A stretch of DNA of 11,818 bases from the NCBI GenBank assembly GCA_003648575.1, contig QMPN01000072.1, positions 1 through 11,818 of the forward strand. Direction: 5' to 3'. Positions 1 through 5,980 of this stretch are shown piece by piece. Source of the DNA: Bacteroidota bacterium. Its GTDB lineage: Bacteria > Bacteroidota > Bacteroidia > Bacteroidales > B18-G4. Under the pieces are notes generated by a model, which did not search any database, was not told the origin of the DNA, and saw nothing but the letters and a program-made list of their open reading frames with translations. Position numbers and translations under genes: made by a program. The number at the start of each line of letters is the position of its first letter. Positions within the stretch are counted from its first letter, which is position 1.

Positions 1-597
1 ATCTGATAATTCGCTTCTTGACAAAACGTGGCTTTTCCTGGCAACCCTGTTATCCAGAAAGGATGTTGACCTGACCAGAATAGAGCTTAAGGGATAAAAC
101 ATCTTAATAAGAACATTGAGCACCCCGGCCATACTTTTTGAAAACCTTACCGGATATACACTGGCGTACATTTTCGGTAATATCTCACCTAGCAGCAGGA
201 TCAGGGCTGTGATCACAACCACCTGAACGATGAATGCAAGTACGGGGAAACTGCTAAGGTTGAACCATTGAGAAGCAATAAATGTGGAGAGGATGACAAT
301 GGCCACGTTCACAAAATTGTTTGCAATAAGGATAGTCGCCAGTAAGCGTTTGGGCCTTTCCAGCAATTTCAATATCAGTTTACCCCTGCCGGAAGTTGAT
401 TGTTTAAGCTTTTCGAGATGTTGCGGGCCAAGGGAAAAAAAGCCTATTTCCGAGCCTGAGACCATGGCTGAAAAAAACAGTAATACCAGCAATACCACCA
501 GAGATACCAGTATAGTAATTGAGAACGGTTGGACAAATGCATCAAGGATCACGATAAATGCATTATAAAAAATACCGGCAGAATCAGGTTCTTCCAA
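1..597 (-). CDS. gldE: GldE-like CNNM/CorC-family membrane protein (partial, C-terminus off the window)
   Basis: GldE is a membrane protein of the Bacteroidota gliding/type IX secretion gene set, related to CorC/CNNM transporters; its exact role is not settled. About 199 residues are visible, running off the left edge, which covers the N-terminal DUF21/CNNM membrane domain. From the TTG start there is a helix at about residues 26-46, the signature SGSEIGFFSL at 47-56, further hydrophobic helices, and GEILPKMYAS at 137-146, typical of the family. The usual CBS pair and CorC_HlyC domain would lie outside the window. The start is uncertain. An in-frame ATG at 672 would add 25 residues, but it sits between the stem and T-tract of a terminator and upstream of a good -7 box at 652-659. 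I therefore prefer TTG at 597, which gives MEEPDSAG. The gene follows ssb on the same strand, as is common in this phylum. Identity is fairly sure; start is weak. Confidence 0.82.
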   Translation of the reverse strand, partial: MEEPDSAGIFYNAFIVILDAFVQPFSITILVSLVVLLVLLFFSAMVSGSEIGFFSLGPQHLEKLKQSTSGRGKLILKLLERPKRLLATILIANNFVNVAIVILSTFIASQWFNLSSFPVLAFIVQVVVITALILLLGEILPKMYASVYPVRFSKSMAGVLNVLIKMFYPLSSILVRSTSFLDNRVARKSHVLSRSELSD

Positions 598-651
598 GGA
601 CTTAATTTTTTCCAGCAGGGCAATGATCGCTGTTTCACTGCTGTTTATGTA

Positions 652-683
652 CAAATTTAGTAAAAAAACCATACCGCTGCCAA
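652..683 (-). promoter_or_regulatory. Putative gldE promoter (Bacteroidota type)
   Basis: On the minus strand TAAATTTG (659-652) matches the Bacteroidota -7 consensus TAnnTTTG exactly. TTGG (683-680) lies 20 nt upstream as a candidate -33 element. The 12-mer ACTAAATTTGTA is also found upstream of ssb. The -33 element lies inside the ssb terminator stem. Inferred from consensus only. Confidence 0.5.
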
Positions 684-694
684 GTTGGCAGCGG
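662..694 (-). terminator. Intrinsic terminator after ssb
   Basis: A perfect inverted repeat (CCGCTGCCAA at 674-683 with TTGGCAGCGG at 685-694) forms a GC-rich stem. Read on the minus strand it is followed after five bases by a run of seven T (668-662). This fits a Rho-independent terminator for ssb. It lies just in front of gldE, so gldE probably needs its own promoter or read-through. Confidence 0.72.
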
Positions 695-794
695 CAGATA
701 TTTCAATTACAAAATTAAACAATTTCCGCTAATAAAAGCCAATCTCTGATCCGGGGATAATGATATAACTAAGCCCCGGGGCGAGCCGGAAAGA

Positions 795-1220
795 TTAAAA
801 TGGCAGGTCATCTTTCTCGTCGCCCGCTTTTGTATCCGGAGCTGTATTTTCAATGGGTGCAGGGGCTGAAGCCGAGTCATCAGAATCCCTCTTGCTTCCC
901 AGCATGGTGAGATTGTCACCTAAGATCTCTGTAATATATCGCTTATTTCCGTCCTTGTCATCCCAGGTTCTGGACTTGATCTTTCCTTCGATATAAACCT
1001 GATTTCCCTTCCGAAGAAATCTTTCGGCTATATCAGCAAGGCCGCGCCACAAGACGATATTATGCCATTCTGTTGTCGTAACACGCTGCCCTTCTTTATT
1101 TTTATAAGTTTCGGATGTTGCCAGTGTAAAGTTGGCAACTTTTGCTCCATTTTCAAGCGTTCTGACCTCCGGGTCCTTTCCAAGGTTTCCCACCAGGATT
1201 ACTTTGTTGATTCCAGCCAT
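795..1220 (-). CDS. ssb: Single-stranded DNA-binding protein
   Basis: SSB coats single-stranded DNA during replication, recombination and repair, and recruits partner proteins through its acidic tail. The 141-residue product has the OB-fold over about residues 1-108, with the family start MAGINKVILVGNLGKDPEVR and conserved tryptophans at 52, 58 and 86 in the DNA-binding face. A disordered Ser/Ala/Pro/Asp-rich linker follows, and the chain ends in DDLPF (137-141), the partner-binding tip. Length is normal for Bacteroidota SSB, which is somewhat shorter than the E. coli protein. The ATG at 1220 is fixed by alignment with the family N-terminus. It is the first gene of the leftward ssb-gldE pair, with a -7 box about 25 nt upstream and an intrinsic terminator behind it. 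Confidence 0.97.
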   Translation of the reverse strand: MAGINKVILVGNLGKDPEVRTLENGAKVANFTLATSETYKNKEGQRVTTTEWHNIVLWRGLADIAERFLRKGNQVYIEGKIKSRTWDDKDGNKRYITEILGDNLTMLGSKRDSDDSASAPAPIENTAPDTKAGDEKDDLPF

Positions 1221-1244
1221 TTTTCTTAGTTTTAATTTAGTTTA

Positions 1245-1252
1245 CAAATTTA
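1245..1252 (-). promoter_or_regulatory. Putative ssb promoter -7 box
   Basis: On the minus strand TAAATTTG matches TAnnTTTG exactly and lies 24 nt before the ssb ATG. The nearest TTG-type -33 candidate (TTGT, complement of 1277-1280) is 24 nt further upstream, which is longer than usual, so only the -7 element is claimed. The surrounding 12-mer is the same as at the gldE promoter. Confidence 0.5.
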
Positions 1253-1568
1253 GTTAATTTAGTGAAGCCTCCCTTAACAAGTCATGCATTATTGCCGTGG
1301 GTCTAACTATTAATACCTTTTTTAGCAAAATGTCACACTTTTTCACCATAAAAAATCCAAAAAAATGACAGACGAAGGGTTTTGAGGATAAGATCTCACA
1401 ATTTATATGATCAAGAGAAAAGCCCTTCACAGAAGGTCACGGCAATACGTTTCATGCCATTTCAATACTTGTTTTGTGAAGTCCATTTGATGAGGGAACA
1501 ATTTTATTTAGAGTACATTAGAAATAAAAAATTAATTTCAGAAATCAGATTTGATTTAAAAAAAATTA

Positions 1569-1576
1569 TATCTTTG
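1569..1576 (+). promoter_or_regulatory. Putative HU promoter -7 box
   Basis: TATCTTTG matches the TAnnTTTG consensus exactly, 47 nt before the HU start codon. A TTTG at 1550-1553 could be the -33 element, but the 15-nt spacer is shorter than usual. No Shine-Dalgarno sequence is seen; the bases before the ATG are A-rich, as is typical for the phylum. Confidence 0.5.
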
Positions 1577-1623
1577 CAGCCCACATAACGAAATTTACAA
1601 TTAACTACTAAAAAAAATATATC

Positions 1624-1908
1624 ATGACAAAAGCAGAAATCGTAGCAGATATCGCGAACAAAACAGGAATTGAAAAAGTTGCTGTACAGGCAACCGTTGA
1701 AGCTTTTATGGAAGCTGTTAAAGGATCACTCATTAATGGTGAAAATGTATACCTGAGGGGATTCGGAAGTTTTACAGTAAAGAAAAGGGCTCAGAAAACC
1801 GGAAGGAACATTTCAAAGAACACTACTATCATTATTCCGGAACATTTCATTCCTTCTTTCAAGCCTGCTAAGACTTTTGTCAATGACGTGAAAAAAAATG
1901 TGAAGTAA
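1624..1908 (+). CDS. HU/IHF-family nucleoid DNA-binding protein
   Basis: This is a small dimeric DNA-bending protein of the bacterial nucleoid. The 94-residue product has the standard HU length and layout: two N-terminal helices (about residues 3-38, starting MTKAEIVADIANKTGI), the beta segment LRGFGSFTVKKR (about 44-55), the DNA-clamping arm beginning GRNISKNTTIIIPEHFIPSF, and a C-terminal helix ending in KKNVK. The arm lacks the usual GRNP turn but carries the GRNI-type sequence I associate with Bacteroidota HU proteins. It is followed after 20 nt by a tiny basic gene and then a strong terminator, so the two are probably co-transcribed. HU versus IHF cannot be settled from one subunit; a homodimeric HU is more likely. 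Confidence 0.95.
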   Translation: MTKAEIVADIANKTGIEKVAVQATVEAFMEAVKGSLINGENVYLRGFGSFTVKKRAQKTGRNISKNTTIIIPEHFIPSFKPAKTFVNDVKKNVK

Positions 1909-1928
1909 TCGTCTAAAAAGAAATTATT

Positions 1929-2018
1929 ATGCCAAGCGGGAAAAAGAAAAAGAGACATAAGATGTCAACCCACAAGCGTAAAAAACGCCTGCGGAAGAAC
2001 AGACACAAGAAAAAATAG
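1929..2018 (+). CDS. 29-residue Lys/Arg-rich microprotein, likely small-subunit ribosomal protein (bS22/mS38-like)
   Basis: This short gene lies 20 nt after HU and just before a terminator. It encodes 29 residues, 19 of them Lys, Arg or His, starting MPSGKKKKRHKM and ending RKNRHKKK. I recall nearly identical 29-residue proteins after HU or elsewhere in many Bacteroidota, usually annotated as hypothetical. The pattern (basic run, then KM, then HKRKKRLRKNRHKKK) resembles the AURKAIP1/COX24 domain of mitochondrial mS38 and the actinobacterial bS22 peptide, which lie buried in small-subunit rRNA. The ribosomal role is an inference from that resemblance and the extreme basicity. The reading frame is supported by position, the ATG, a clean stop and the terminator 6 nt later. 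At this length gene callers often miss it. Confidence 0.75.
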   Translation: MPSGKKKKRHKMSTHKRKKRLRKNRHKKK

Positions 2019-2023
2019 CGTAG

Positions 2024-2070
2024 CAATTGCATAATGTTGTTTTGAAACATTATGCAATTGTTTTATTTTT
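2024..2070 (+). terminator. Strong intrinsic terminator of the HU operon
   Basis: Perfect 15-bp arms, CAATTGCATAATGTT (2024-2038) and AACATTATGCAATTG (2046-2060), with a 7-nt loop, are followed at once by TTTTATTTTT (2061-2070). It closes the HU plus microprotein unit six bases after the microprotein stop. rng downstream probably has its own promoter or depends on read-through. Confidence 0.88.
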
Positions 2071-2138
2071 CCGACCCTACCGCTTTTCCATGCCGCCTTT
2101 CTTGTTTTCGATTGATCATTGATATATTTTTTGTCAGT

Positions 2139-2156
2139 GGTTTAACTATTTAAACC
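2139..2156 (+). repeat. Inverted repeat just upstream of the rng start
   Basis: GGTTTAA (2139-2145) and TTAAACC (2150-2156) are perfect 7-nt arms around a 4-nt loop, ending 8 nt before the rng GTG start. The repeat could be an operator or a leader hairpin that limits ribosome access. No clear TAnnTTTG box is seen in 2071-2164. Function is not shown by the sequence. Confidence 0.4.
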
Positions 2157-2164
2157 ATACTACC

Positions 2165-3718
2165 GTGGAAAAGGAATTGATCATAAATTCGTTTAATAAC
2201 GAGGTGGAAATTGCTTTGCTGGAGGACAAATTCCTAGTTGAACTTCACAAAGAAAAAGTTGACAATAACTACGCCGTTGGTGATGTATACCTGGGCAGGG
2301 TAAGAAAGATCATGCCCGGTCTTAATGCAGCATTCATTGACGTAGGTTACGAAAAGGACGGTTTTCTGCATTACTTAGACCTGGGCCCCCAGGTAAGATC
2401 CCTTAATAAGTTTGTCAGGTATGCCATTTCAACTAAAGGCCCACAACCGGATATCACTAATTTTAAGCTTGAACAGGATATTGAGAAGACAGGAAAGATC
2501 TCTGCTGTCCTGAAAACAAATCAACAGATCGCCGTACAGATCGCCAAGGAACCTATCTCCACCAAAGGGCCGAGAATCTCTTCGGAGATATCTTTTGCCG
2601 GGAGATACCTTGTTCTGGTTCCGTTTTCGAACCGTATTTCAATTTCGCAAAAGATTAAAAGCGTTGAGGAGCGAAACCGCTTAAAACGACTGATCCAGAG
2701 CATAAAGCCCAATAATATGGGTGTAATTATCCGGACAGTAGCAGAAGATATTCTTGTTGCCGACCTCGATGCAGACCTGAAAAGCCTTGTCAAGAAATGG
2801 TATACGCTGACCCACAAACTACGTGGTCTTAAGCCTCCCAATAAAATTGTAAGCGAGTTGGACAGGACATCTGCATTGTTGCGTGATGTGTTGAACGAAT
2901 CATTCAACAGCGTTCATGTCAATGACCATGAATTGTACGAGGAGATCAGACATTTCATTGGTAAGATCGCGCCACAAAAAGTTGACATTGTTAAGCACTT
3001 TAAGGGTAGAGGCCCGATCTTTGAAAACTTTGGTGTTGACAAACAGATAAAGGGTTCATTTGGCAAGACCGTTACCATTAAAAGCGGGGTTTATCTCGTT
3101 ATTGAGCATACCGAAGCTCTGCATGTTATTGATGTAAACTCCGGCCACAGGGTGAATAAACTCAACTCCCAGGAAACTAACGCTCTTGAAGTGAACCTGG
3201 AAGCCGCTTCCGAGATCGCACGACAGCTCAGGTTGCGTGATATGGGAGGTATCATTGTTGTGGACTTTATTGATTTGCTTGAGGCTAAACACAGACGTCA
3301 ACTTTTTCAGCACCTGAAAGAACAAATGTCTAAAGACCGGGCCAAACACACCATACTTCCGCCAAGTAAATTCGGACTGGTGCAGATCACCCGGCAGCGG
3401 GTACGCCCCGAGATGACCATTGAAACTCTGGAGAAATGCCCTTCCTGCAATGGTACCGGCAAGGTCGGGCCAAGCATCCTCATCACCGATGAAATTGAAA
3501 ATAATATCCAGTACCTGGTGCAGGAACAAAATGAAAAGCAGATCACTCTTGAGGTCCATCCATTCCTTCATGCCTTCATGACAAAAGGTATGTTGTCGTC
3601 GCTGCGAAACAAATGGCAACGTAAGTTTGGCAAGAAAATCTCTATAAACAAGAACAGTAATTTCCATCTTCTGGAATATCATCTCTACGACCGGAATGGA
3701 GAAGAATTAAAGATATAG
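2165..3718 (+). CDS. rng: Ribonuclease E/G family endoribonuclease (RNase G)
   Basis: This is an endoribonuclease that cuts AU-rich single-stranded RNA in rRNA 5' processing and mRNA decay. The 517-residue length matches RNase G and lacks the long C-terminal scaffold of RNase E. An S1 domain lies at about residues 36-125 (VGDVYLGRVRKIMPGLNAAF). The catalytic domain carries the Mg2+ ligands D323 (IDVNSGHRVN) and D367 (VVDFIDLLEAKHRR). The Zn-link CPSCNG is at 425-430, preceded by LVQITRQRVRP. The start is GTG at 2165, giving MEKELIINS, which fits the family N-terminus; there is no Shine-Dalgarno sequence. It is the first gene of a tight rng-trpS-hflX cluster, with trpS starting 9 nt after its stop. 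An inverted repeat right before the start codon may control expression. Confidence 0.96.
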   Translation: MEKELIINSFNNEVEIALLEDKFLVELHKEKVDNNYAVGDVYLGRVRKIMPGLNAAFIDVGYEKDGFLHYLDLGPQVRSLNKFVRYAISTKGPQPDITNFKLEQDIEKTGKISAVLKTNQQIAVQIAKEPISTKGPRISSEISFAGRYLVLVPFSNRISISQKIKSVEERNRLKRLIQSIKPNNMGVIIRTVAEDILVADLDADLKSLVKKWYTLTHKLRGLKPPNKIVSELDRTSALLRDVLNESFNSVHVNDHELYEEIRHFIGKIAPQKVDIVKHFKGRGPIFENFGVDKQIKGSFGKTVTIKSGVYLVIEHTEALHVIDVNSGHRVNKLNSQETNALEVNLEAASEIARQLRLRDMGGIIVVDFIDLLEAKHRRQLFQHLKEQMSKDRAKHTILPPSKFGLVQITRQRVRPEMTIETLEKCPSCNGTGKVGPSILITDEIENNIQYLVQEQNEKQITLEVHPFLHAFMTKGMLSSLRNKWQRKFGKKISINKNSNFHLLEYHLYDRNGEELKI

Positions 3719-3727
3719 TTTTTAATT

Positions 3728-4723
3728 ATGGAAACAGTCGTCAGTGGCATCAGGCCGACAGGAAATCTGCACCTTGGGAACTATTTTGGTGCTATGAAGA
3801 ACTTTGTTAAGATGCAGGAAAGCAATCATTGCTTTTTCTTCATTGCAGATTATCATTCGCTCACGACCCACCCCACACCGGAAGACCTGCACGGGAATGT
3901 TAAAAATGTCCTGGTGGAATACCTGGCCGCAGGCATCGACCCGGAAAAGGCTACTATATATATTCAGAGTGATGTGCCGGAGATCACGGAACTCTACCTT
4001 TTGCTCAATATGAATGCATACCTGGGCGAACTGGAACGCTGCACATCTTTTAAGGAAAAAGTCAGGAAGCAACCCGAGAATGTAAATGCCGGGCTTTTGA
4101 CATACCCTACTCTTATGGCTGCTGATGTGATCATTCACAGGGCAGCAAAAGTTCCTGTTGGGAAAGACCAGGCGCAGAACCTTGAAATGATGCGCACCTT
4201 TGCCCGCCGTTTCAACCGCATATATAAAGTTGATTACTTCCCCATACCCCAGGCATACAACTTTGGAGAAGCACTGGTGAAGATCCCCGGTCTCGACGGT
4301 GCAGGCAAGATGGGTAAATCGGAAGGAGAAGGCAATGCCGTCTTCCTGGCCGACTCAGCTGAAGTGATCCGCAAAAAAGTGATGCGTGCCGTAACCGACA
4401 GCGGCCCGACAGAAATGAACCAGGAAAAACCAGAACCCATCCAAAATCTTTTTACCCTTATGGAAGTGGTTTCAACACCTGACACGGTATCATTTTTCGA
4501 TGAGGCTTATAATAATTGTACCGTTCGCTATGGTGACCTGAAAAAACAACTTGCTGAAGATATTATATCATTTACAACTCCTTTCCGCGAAAAGATCCTG
4601 AGCTTAACGGAAGACACAGCATACCTTCGAAAAGTAACAAGCCAGGGAGCCGAGGCAGCCCGGGAGAGCGCAGCCAGGACTATTCGTGAGGTAAGGGAGA
4701 TCATTGGATTTAAGACTTTTTAA
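3728..4723 (+). CDS. trpS: Tryptophanyl-tRNA synthetase
   Basis: TrpRS charges tRNA-Trp with tryptophan using ATP. The 331-residue class I synthetase has the normal bacterial length. The HIGH-type signature is GNLHLGNY (residues 12-19, preceded by SGIRPT), and the second ATP-binding loop is GKMGKSEGEGN, with KMGKS at 194-198 in place of the usual KMSKS. The middle segment GLLTYPTLMAADVIIHRA is typical of the tryptophan pocket. I recall the KMGKS form in other Bacteroidota TrpRS proteins, so I read it as a lineage variant, not damage. The ATG at 3728 gives the family start METVVSGIRPTG. It lies 9 nt after rng, and its TAA overlaps the hflX ATG by one base, which points to co-transcription and translational coupling. 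Confidence 0.96.
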   Translation: METVVSGIRPTGNLHLGNYFGAMKNFVKMQESNHCFFFIADYHSLTTHPTPEDLHGNVKNVLVEYLAAGIDPEKATIYIQSDVPEITELYLLLNMNAYLGELERCTSFKEKVRKQPENVNAGLLTYPTLMAADVIIHRAAKVPVGKDQAQNLEMMRTFARRFNRIYKVDYFPIPQAYNFGEALVKIPGLDGAGKMGKSEGEGNAVFLADSAEVIRKKVMRAVTDSGPTEMNQEKPEPIQNLFTLMEVVSTPDTVSFFDEAYNNCTVRYGDLKKQLAEDIISFTTPFREKILSLTEDTAYLRKVTSQGAEAARESAARTIREVREIIGFKTF

Positions 4724-5946
4724 TGCCGGGACCTTTCGAAATAAAACGGGGGAAAGAAACTGTTGTTCTCATTGGCATTATCGGCAAACAAGATAATCGC
4801 CGAAGTATTTCAGAACATATTCGTGAACTTGCTTTTCTGGTAGATACTGCCGGAGGTATCCCTGTTAAGACCTATCAACAGTCGATGGATCATCCCGATC
4901 CCAGAACCTTTGTCGGATCAGGCAAGTTGGAAGAGATCAGGCAATATGTCAATGAAAATGAGGTGGATATCGCTGTATTTGATGATGAGCTCAGCCCTTC
5001 ACAGCTCAGAAACATTGAAAGGGTGCTGGAATGCAAGGTCCTCGACAGAAACAACCTTATCCTGGACATCTTTGCCAGCAGGGCACGAACAGCTCATGCC
5101 AAGACACAGGTGGAATTGGCGCAATATGAATATCTCCTTCCCAGGCTTACACGTATGTGGACCCACCTCTCCAAACAAAAGGGGGGTATTGGTATGAAAG
5201 GGCCCGGTGAAACAGAAATTGAGACCGACAGGCGGATCATCCGTGACCGGATATCCTTGCTTAAGAAAAAGCTTATCCAGATCGATAAGCAGAAAGCAAC
5301 ACAACGCAAAAACAGGGGTAAAATGGTCAGGGTAGCCCTTGTTGGCTATACCAATGTTGGAAAATCAACATTGATGAACCTGCTGAGCAAATCTGATGTC
5401 TTTGCTGAAAATAAACTATTTGCAACCCTGGATACAACAGTCAGAAAGCTTGTACTGCAAAATCTCCCCTTCCTCATCTCCGACACCGTTGGGTTTATCA
5501 GGAAGCTTCCCCACAGCCTTATCGAATCCTTCAAATCAACACTCGACGAAGTCAGGGAGGCTGATATCCTTGTCCATATTGTTGATATCTCCCACCCTGA
5601 ATTTGAAGATCAGATCAGTACGGTAAATCTTACCCTCGCGGAGATCGGTGCCCATGACAAGCCAACCATCATGGTTTTCAACAAGATCGATGCCTATAGT
5701 TTCATTGAAAAGGATGAAGATGATCTTAGCCCGGTAGAAAGGGAAAACTACTCCCTGGACGACTTGAAAAAAACATGGATGGCAAACACAGAATACAAAA
5801 GTGCTTTTATCTCGGCCAGGCAAAAAACCAATATTGCAGACTTACGGCAAATATTGTATGAAGAAGTAAAGGAGATCCATGTCAGGCGTTATCCTTATAA
5901 CAGTTTTTTATACGATATGCCGGAAGATTACGAAGGTGACGCCTGA
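4723..5946 (+). CDS. hflX: Ribosome-associated GTPase HflX
   Basis: HflX is a GTPase that binds the 50S subunit and splits stalled or hibernating ribosomes, especially under stress. The 407-residue product has the HflX N-terminal domain (about 35-130; FVGSGKLEEI and FDDELSPSQLRNIERVL), the linker GGIGMKGPGETEIETDRR, a helical coiled segment (about 155-195), and the G domain. G-motifs are G1 GYTNVGKST at 208-216, G2 ATLDTT at 234-239, G3 DTVG at 254-257 and G4 NKID at 320-323, with SARQKTN as the likely G5. All catalytic motifs are intact. The ATG overlaps the trpS stop by one base (TAATG). The gene converges on icmF with only 34 nt between them, where I see no clear terminator hairpin. Confidence 0.96.
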   Translation: MPGPFEIKRGKETVVLIGIIGKQDNRRSISEHIRELAFLVDTAGGIPVKTYQQSMDHPDPRTFVGSGKLEEIRQYVNENEVDIAVFDDELSPSQLRNIERVLECKVLDRNNLILDIFASRARTAHAKTQVELAQYEYLLPRLTRMWTHLSKQKGGIGMKGPGETEIETDRRIIRDRISLLKKKLIQIDKQKATQRKNRGKMVRVALVGYTNVGKSTLMNLLSKSDVFAENKLFATLDTTVRKLVLQNLPFLISDTVGFIRKLPHSLIESFKSTLDEVREADILVHIVDISHPEFEDQISTVNLTLAEIGAHDKPTIMVFNKIDAYSFIEKDEDDLSPVERENYSLDDLKKTWMANTEYKSAFISARQKTNIADLRQILYEEVKEIHVRRYPYNSFLYDMPEDYEGDA

Positions 5947-5980
5947 ATCTTTAGGGAGGAACCGGGTTGATGAAATAATA

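Larger units (their letters stand above)
1221..1623. other. Non-coding divergent region between ssb and HU
   Basis: This 403-nt AT-rich stretch separates the divergent ssb and HU genes. It holds a -7 box for each direction and otherwise no gene I can support. A 68-codon rightward reading frame from a TTG at 1382 matches no family I know, and its 3' end runs through the HU promoter, so I treat it as spurious. A weak imperfect repeat (GAAGGG at 1375-1380, CCCTTC at 1422-1427) is present. In many Bacteroidota, as I recall, mutY sits between these genes; no trace of it is visible on either strand. Confidence 0.6.

Noticed and set aside
284..568. 94-codon rightward open frame at the left edge
   Set aside because: The minus strand here encodes a clear GldE membrane domain, so this is a shadow.
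1375..1427. Imperfect repeat GAAGGG/CCCTTC in the ssb-HU gap
   Set aside because: The arms are short and far apart with mismatches; not a convincing hairpin or operator.
1382..1588. 68-codon rightward open frame from TTG between ssb and HU
   Set aside because: It has no recognisable similarity, and its 3' end runs through the HU -7 box and up to the HU leader.
3056..3682. 208-codon leftward open frame inside rng
   Set aside because: It is antisense to conserved RNase G catalytic sequence and its translation has no family features; a shadow frame.
3722..4138. 138-codon leftward open frame inside trpS
   Set aside because: It is antisense to the conserved TrpRS catalytic core; no independent support.
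5947..5980. Possible bidirectional terminator between convergent hflX and icmF
   Set aside because: Only AACC-G-GGTT (4-nt arms) is present, with no T-tracts on either side.
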